DNA of 64,000 bases from Margaritispora aquatica (taxonomy: Eukaryota; Ascomycota; Leotiomycetes; Helotiales; Discinellaceae), in assembly GCA_007644065.1 (NCBI GenBank), contig VJWN01000012.1, positions 1,291,758-1,355,757 of the forward strand. The letters are read 5' to 3'. The notes beneath the pieces are model-generated. The model was not told where the DNA came from, did no database searches, and saw only the letters and a list, made by a program, of their open reading frames with translations. Positions within the stretch are counted from its first letter, which is position 1. Every line of letters begins with the position of its first letter. Of this stretch, positions 58,755 through 64,000 are shown in pieces. The position numbers were made by a program, and so were the translations under genes.

Positions 58755-58942
58755 ATGTTGCCAATCAATACCTAGTATGTTGCTCTTTCTCTTATATTCG
58801 GATTTAGCTTTACTAACTTTTCGACTTCAGAACCATGAAATTCCAAGCTAGAGACACCGTTGTTATCCCCGTTGCCGCCGGTGTCAAGCTACAGCATCTT
58901 CTCCAGCCAAGCACAACTACTAGCTTTGATTGGTATGGCTAA
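58755..58942 (+). CDS. Small-peptide array unit C (GVK-motif family)
   Basis: A TATAAG box at 58643 lies 112 bp upstream. Exon 1 is 58755-58774 (20 nt, MLPINT plus two bases). The 56-nt intron (GTATGT...TACTAAC...TTCAG) ends at 58830. Splicing in the phase used by unit D would create TAA at once. A second ATG at 58835 opens a 35-residue frame with QARDTVVIPVAAGVKLQHLL. Unit D has a Met at the matching place (VMKVQA), so translation may start there. The 3' flank (59109-59136 and 59153-59176) repeats in unit D. Small gene, decaying copy or RNA gene; coding status uncertain. Confidence 0.4.
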
Positions 58943-59108
58943 CACATGTTTTACTCTTTTGGGTAGCAACTTGGTGCTGGGACTTTGAATTTGAGCACCG
59001 AGGAGGGTACTAAATTGGAATGCATCCTATAAGCTTCTCTTGTATTGCCGCCGTATTTTGTTGCAGAGATAAAGTTGTTTCAGCAGATGATATAGACGGC
59101 CTCTTTAT

Positions 59109-59176
59109 TCTTTCTGCTCCGCCGGATAGAGAAGTTATATAGCAGAGATCTCGTATTCTTCGTAGACGAATGAAAC
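59109..59176 (+). repeat. Duplicated downstream block of units C and D (copy in C)
   Basis: Matches 60443-60512 in two parts: TTCTTTCTGCTCC-GGATAGAGAA and ATTCTTCGTAGAC-AATGAA. Both copies read in the same frame as LSAP-x-DRE and ILRR-x-M-x-Q. The C copy has a TAG between the parts. It could be a further exon of the array genes or a decayed neighbour duplicated with them. Confidence 0.5.
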
Positions 59177-59956
59177 AGATACATCTACAAACATTCCTCT
59201 TTAAATATTCTACTACTTAAGATATGTATTCATCTTTTGGTGGTAATTGTGAATTATCCATTAAGTAAAACTCCGAAAGCCTATCTGATTCACAGACACA
59301 ACTTACAATGCCACTTCCGGAATTTAGTACGCAAAATTCAAAATTCATTGACCTTTGGCGTATGTGTAGGTGGCCAAAGAGCCATAGCTGAGATACTCTA
59401 GAGTATGCAGTAAATTCACAGTGGATACTCAGCAATCTAAATTATTTCGCAAAGTAAAATAAGGAATTTCAATCATACGCTATCCGTCTACTTACCATTT
59501 CTCTAAGTCTAAAGTATAGATCCCAGATTCTCTACTATTGAAGCCTCCAGTAGGCCAGGATCCAGATTTTAGACCTTTGACAAAGACAAGCATATCATTA
59601 TTTTTCTTCTTAAACACAACAATGTATTACTTGTTCATATCTAGAAATTCCAAATGCCGAGCCTTTGAAGACTGAATCGGCATAGTGAGGCTGAAACAAG
59701 ACGATTTGTATTATCAACAGAGGGTTGATAAGAATGCAAAGGATTTTTCCGAAACTATGTATGTCTGTGACATTTGATCACCAGGTGACGAAAGCCGCAC
59801 TCGTGTCCGTTACCTATCTCCGGACCGTCCAAGAGTGATCTTTATACGTATAAAGAGGGTTGTCAATATCCCTCTCGTGCCTTTTACACCATCACTCCAC
59901 AACCTAACTTATTCTTCTCAGCACACAGCCTACAACACACAAAACCACCCTCAACC
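59177..59956. other. Spacer between array units C and D
   Basis: No supported exon. The TATA box of unit D is at 59849, 108 bp before its ATG. Confidence 0.45.
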
Positions 59957-60166
59957 ATGGAACCAATCACTACTCCGTAAGCTGTTTCCCCATTTTCTAT
60001 TTCCAGCTATTCTAACAGTTCCAACCATAGAGTCATGAAAGTGCAAGCTCAAGCTGAGCAAGTCATTGCCCCCGTGGCCAATGGCGTCAAGGTACGACAA
60101 CCTCTCCAACCACAACTACAGGTTGACTCCATAGCTAACAAACGGACTCTTACTCCAGATAGCTAG
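59957..60166 (+). CDS. Small-peptide array unit D (GVK-motif family)
   Basis: A TATAAA box at 59849 and a CA-rich leader precede the ATG at 59957. Exon 1 is 59957-59976 (20 nt). The 54-nt intron starts GTAAGC, contains TTCTAAC and ends CATAG at 60030. The spliced frame gives 51 residues: MEPITTP, VMKVQAQAEQVIAPVANGVK, then QPLQPQLQ and a stop at 60164. A second intron could remove GTACGA...CTACAG (60092-60120). This is the best-preserved unit, with no stop inside the shared core. Function unknown; there is no signal peptide or membrane segment. The frame through 60416-60540 (LSAPLDRE...ILRRQMNQ) may be a later exon. Confidence 0.5.
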
Positions 60167-60442
60167 ATATTGCTTCATGATTGAACAAATGCATCGTCAT
60201 TGAACTGTCGTGTTTTGCATGAGGTAAGACCTTGCTATAAACTACTTATTCGCTTCACAATCCGCGCCTTTGCGTTAACAAGGCATCTCAAGTATTTAGT
60301 CGCAAGCTTATTCTAACACTAATTTCAGGTATCGAACGCAGTGATGCATTGAGCTAGACACATTGCCTATGTTCTCGATTTCCTGCTGTCACCTCTTTTC
60401 ACAGCGATGAAATTGATTGATTTGAGGATGAGCCACAGCTTC

Positions 60443-60512
60443 GTTCTTTCTGCTCCTCTGGATAGAGAAATGACGAAGTACAGGCTATGCATTCTTCGTA
60501 GACAAATGAATC
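60443..60512 (+). repeat. Duplicated downstream block of units C and D (copy in D)
   Basis: Second copy of the block at 59109-59176. Here the frame LSAPLDREMTKYRLCILRRQ is open. The units were probably duplicated in tandem, with about 1.2 kb between ATGs, and have since diverged. Confidence 0.5.
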
Positions 60513-61344
60513 AATATATAAATCTCAAAGATTGTCTTCTCGCGTGGCGTGTTGCTGTGAATTTCGAATTTTCAAATCGATGCCCTCGGCTAATGGACGT
60601 GTCAGCACACCACGACACGGCATAACCCGCTTTCCCTTTCGAAGACTTACTCACATATGTAATGTTCGTTTGCAACCGCTTTGCAAATCTAGATCCTACA
60701 GTCTCAGTGCTTACTTCGATACAGTCCCAACATTGACTATTGACCTACGGGATCTTACAATGTTATTAAGGAACGATATTGAGCTCATTTCCCTCCTTCC
60801 TTCCTTCCTACCTACATGCACTGCATTTGAAAGACACAAACATCCGACACTCCTATAGACCCCGTAAAGCTCCGACTGTATTTATGTAGCAAACACCTGT
60901 TCTCAATTAACTGATTTTCAATCCACCCACCCACCACCTTCATCCTGACAGCTCCATTGCATGTCACTCTCGCCTCATCTCCACCCCAATGAGTCGACCA
61001 GTCCGCCAGACAAATACCAGGACTAAAGAGCTGCTCTCGATCTAAGTACTAAGTTTCAAGACCAGAGATTTCTCCCGTGGAGGGTAGCGACGAGAAGGAA
61101 TCTCTCAGGGAGCAAGGAAGAGAAGGAAGGCTGATGCCAAATCCACCCACCTCCGTACGATCTTTGCAGAGAAAACACTCCCCTCCCTACTCACCTGTAC
61201 AGCCAAACAAAGCACACAATTCCCTCAGCAGACACCACACCACAATACAACTAAATCTCACGACCAAGTCTCGTCTCGCTTACCTACGGGCCTCAGTCAA
61301 CTCTTTCCACTCAATTGCATCCTCTTCACTCCCTCCACCTCATT

Positions 61345-61368
61345 CATCTCATCTCATCTCATCTCATC
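61345..61368. repeat. (CATCT)n microsatellite
   Basis: About five CATCT units in a pyrimidine-rich stretch. Confidence 0.85.
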
Positions 61369-61738
61369 CAAACCTCCTCTTTGGACAGTAACAAGGTACC
61401 CGGGACTACCTCATCAAATATCCTACAACCTCGACCAACACCTCCCGTAGGATGACTTTCTACGACGCACCTTAGAGCTCACCTCTCTATTCTCACCCTC
61501 CAGCGAAGCCTTCACCCAAAGCAACAGGCAGGAAGATCTCCATCCTACCCACCCCCTCATCCATCCACCCCCTAATCGCATCCCTCACACTGCCTTAATG
61601 ATCTCCTGCTAGCCGTCCTCGCCTAATAAATTGATAAGTAATCCCGAACAAGATTCGCATTGGCATTGCGAGCATTTGCCTGAGTAGGACAAATAAGCGC
61701 AAATGACGAAGCAAGCAAGCGTAATGAGGGGGGTCGTG

Positions 61739-61768
61739 CAGTCAGTCAGTCAGTCAGTCAGTCAGTCA
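61739..61768. repeat. (CAGT)n microsatellite
   Basis: About 7.5 perfect CAGT units. Confidence 0.9.
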
Positions 61769-61927
61769 AGCTGCTGAGTTGAGTTGACGAAGCGAATTGA
61801 AACGAATTGAAACGGATTGAATGGCGGCACAGCTACAGCTAGCAACTGACTTTTTTCTCTTTCTTCGTTTAGCCGAGGAGATGAAGGTGGAATGCTTACT
61901 GTGCCTCTTGAGTGGGTTGTTTGCTTG

Positions 61928-61950
61928 TATGTATGTATGTATGTGTGTAT
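61928..61950. repeat. (TGTA)n microsatellite
   Basis: Several TGTA units with one TGTG interruption. Confidence 0.8.
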
Positions 61951-62050
61951 CTGCTTTATAATCAAGCAGCACTCACGGACGCGCTACTACAACGTCCACT
62001 ATCAACACCTCGCACCACAATGGAGACATAAACTAAATACCTCCGTTATT

Positions 62051-62051
62051 C

Positions 62052-62082
<31 letters not shown>

Positions 62083-62086
62083 TACA
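62051..62086. repeat. (CATACA)n microsatellite
   Basis: Six units of CATACA. Confidence 0.9.
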
Positions 62087-62776
62087 CTAAATTCCAAAGA
62101 AACACGCTGATACTGCATCACAGAAAGTGAACCGAAACCGAGTGAACTAGAGCTACATCAAACAAAGCAACTTCCAAGCAAAGCCATCAACACTGGTTGA
62201 TACCACTCCCCAGCTAACATGATTATTATGATCAAAATGAGCAAGAAGAGAAAAACACATCAAGTGAATCATGCATTTAGCATTCAGCATTAAGCAGTCC
62301 TCAGATTATGATTCTATGATGTCCATACACGCCCATCCATTCACATTCCATAGAGTCTGGATCTTCGCTTTTGTAATATTCACATCTCAATCCCCCCCCA
62401 CCGTCTATCTCCCTCCATACCTAGCTCAAAGTCCCAAAAGGACTCAAGCACCTTCATTTCCACGCCCTTCGTATATTCCCTACTCTCCTACGATATGCTC
62501 AACACCAGGCATCTAACAAAGATGCGTGCATCAATGATCACGCTTCGCCATGATATCAACAAATCCTCTTCTTCTTTCGACTCACTTTGCTCTCCCTATG
62601 TGTGCTTGTTTAACAAAAGAAATTAGATCCATGAACATGACGGTTGTCAAAATATCAAAAGTGAAAAAGGAAAAGAGAACGCCTCCCAATGATGTGTGGT
62701 ATAACTACAGATGCTTCCTCCCATGCGTGATGTGTTGAAAGTCTTAATCGAATGACTTTTGCGTGATATAAACATA

Positions 62777-64000
62777 TTAGAAGTTCTGTGAAATACCAGC
62801 ACTCTGTTGAGGGAAGTGTGCCGGATTCTCGATCCTCGTGTTTCGTCGAGCTTGAACATCGCGTATGACTGGTTGAGCTGGCATTTCAGAACGTCCTGGG
62901 GGGCTTCCATATTGACCTTCATTGCCGTAAGGGTTTCCTGTATCATATTGATTGTTGTAGTATTGTCCACCACCATATCCACCTGGAATCTCACCCGAGC
63001 CATCTGATCTGCCTGCAGCGCTGTATTGTGACGATGCATTGGATGGACCACGGTTGATGTCGCCTCTGTTTGCAGATGAAGATGGTCCCATGGCTCCGAG
63101 AGGCTCAACTTCGCCTGATAATGGTCGATCCATCAGAGGATTATTCGATTGAGTCTCGGAGGCAGCTCCGTGCGTTGGAGAGGTTCCCTCGGAATAAGCC
63201 ATGCCAATTCCTCCAGCTGATTGACCTCCGGAGAGTGTGGTTGAAGCTTTGCGACCGGAAGAAGCGACAGCGGTCGTTCCCCATCCACGATATCCGGCAG
63301 ATCCGTCCTCTCTCATTTCATAAGGTCCATCTCCACCTGCAGATCCTCCTGCAGCGGCTGGTAATGTGGGATCGTTGTTTGGATTATAGCCATACTCCTC
63401 TACTTCCTTTCTCCGCAATTCCTCTGCATCCTTGCGTTGCTTTCGTCTCCTCCAGAAAAACAAGCCAGCCAAGATGAGCAGTGCAACCGCGACGATTGGC
63501 ACCACTACAGCAATGGCGATTGTTCCCCCACTGCCAAGTCCCTTGCTCGAGGAAGTGCCCGTTGATTGGAGTCCCGCGGTCGAGGCAGATGTTGACGAAG
63601 AGGATGTTGATGATCGACTGGTGCTTGCAGAACCAAGACCTTCGGTAGAGGTGATAACGGTTGTGATTGTTGACCCTCCAGCAGCCGTCGAAGTTACGAC
63701 CGATGTGATTACAGACCGAGATGGCGTGGTTGTAGGAGTCGTTGTGGTCGGTGGAATCGAGGTTGTGGTTGGGGTGGTAGTGGTCCCCGGTGGGGTTGTG
63801 CTGGGTAAAGAGGTAGTAGGGATAACCGTCGTCGAGGTTGTAGTTGGTAAGATGGTAGAGCTGGTCGTTATTGTGGAGGATAACTCGGTGGATATGCCTG
63901 AGGAAGAGGGGCTGTTGTTAGCAATGGAGCTTGAGGTGGGCACTGAGGCCGAAGAGGAGGTCGCAAATGTAGTGGTCGCTGCCACGCTGGTATCCGTACT
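62777..64000 (-). CDS. Wsc/Mid2-like cell-wall stress-sensor-type protein, C-terminal part
   Basis: The frame is open to the right edge, so the N-terminus (signal peptide and any WSC or other ectodomain) lies outside. What is visible: about 150 residues of Ser/Thr/Pro-rich, surely O-mannosylated stalk (TTTTPTTTSIPPTTTT and similar), one membrane helix (GTIAIAVVVPIVAVALLILAGLFFW), a basic stop-transfer RRRKQRK, and a ~235-residue cytosolic tail rich in Gly, Ser, Asn and Tyr (GYGGGQYYNNQYD) ending SAGISQNF. This layout is typical of fungal Wsc- and Mid2-type sensors that report wall stress to the Rho1-Pkc1 pathway. Without the ectodomain the exact class cannot be decided. Confidence 0.8.
   Translation of the reverse strand, partial: STDTSVAATTTFATSSSASVPTSSSIANNSPSSSGISTELSSTITTSSTILPTTTSTTVIPTTSLPSTTPPGTTTTPTTTSIPPTTTTPTTTPSRSVITSVVTSTAAGGSTITTVITSTEGLGSASTSRSSTSSSSTSASTAGLQSTGTSSSKGLGSGGTIAIAVVVPIVAVALLILAGLFFWRRRKQRKDAEELRRKEVEEYGYNPNNDPTLPAAAGGSAGGDGPYEMREDGSAGYRGWGTTAVASSGRKASTTLSGGQSAGGIGMAYSEGTSPTHGAASETQSNNPLMDRPLSGEVEPLGAMGPSSSANRGDINRGPSNASSQYSAAGRSDGSGEIPGGYGGGQYYNNQYDTGNPYGNEGQYGSPPGRSEMPAQPVIRDVQARRNTRIENPAHFPQQSAGISQNF

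Larger units (their letters stand above)
60513..62776. other. Gene-poor 2.3 kb with several microsatellites
   Basis: No supported exon. Pyrimidine-rich tracts are frequent. The part next to 62777 is 3' flank of the wall-sensor gene. The microsatellites are listed separately. Confidence 0.5.

Overview
The window comes from a filamentous ascomycete (Pezizomycotina). The evidence is short GT-AG introns (45-220 nt) with CTAAC/CTGAC branch sites, a dispersed single 5S rRNA gene, an intron-containing tRNA-Glu, a HET-domain gene, a Zn2Cys6 regulator, fungal rhodopsin-like and DHA1 membrane proteins, and clear orthologues of Sec21, Rsm22, Plp2 and ribosomal protein eS27. A Leotiomycete (Helotiales-like) is my best guess, but it is a guess. 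The exon structures below were rebuilt by hand. Each keeps one reading frame across its exons unless stated otherwise.

Layout. 0-16 kb: a membrane-anchored NodB-type deacetylase, a single-pass membrane protein, mitoribosomal assembly factor Rsm22, a secreted alpha/beta hydrolase, a DHA1 drug transporter and the coatomer gamma subunit. 16-24 kb: a sparse region with tRNA-Glu, a KapC/Yap-type bZIP factor, a HET pseudogene with four stops and a frameshift, and a 5S rRNA gene. 24-33 kb: a Pif1-family helicase with an RNase H1-like (viroplasmin) N-terminus, an LRR protein, phosducin-like Plp2 head-to-head with eS27, and a Spd1/Dif1-type ribonucleotide reductase inhibitor with a PIP box. 34-45.5 kb: a metabolic group made of a sugar transporter, an acyl-CoA dehydrogenase, two MDR oxidoreductases, a Zn2Cys6 regulator and a rhodopsin-like membrane protein. 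It may be a small catabolic or biosynthetic cluster. 46-54.5 kb: a giant DDX60-like helicase, a cupin with a histidine-rich tail and an orphan 188-aa protein. 54.5-62.8 kb is almost gene-free by normal criteria. 62.8-64 kb: the C-terminal part of a Wsc/Mid2-like wall-stress-sensor protein that runs off the window.

Two things stand out. The acyl-CoA dehydrogenase contains a 54-nt intron whose ends are AT and AC instead of GT and AG, placed exactly between the codons of its conserved GEKK|WITNG motif. In the gene-poor segment I find four similar transcription units at 56.1, 57.8, 58.8 and 60.0 kb. Each has a TATA box about 100 bp upstream, a first exon of exactly 20 nt, and a 39-56-nt intron. 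Three of the four then encode a short peptide core ending in P-x3-GVK. The last two units also share a second coding-like block downstream. I recognise no family for them, and they are the best candidate here for something undescribed.
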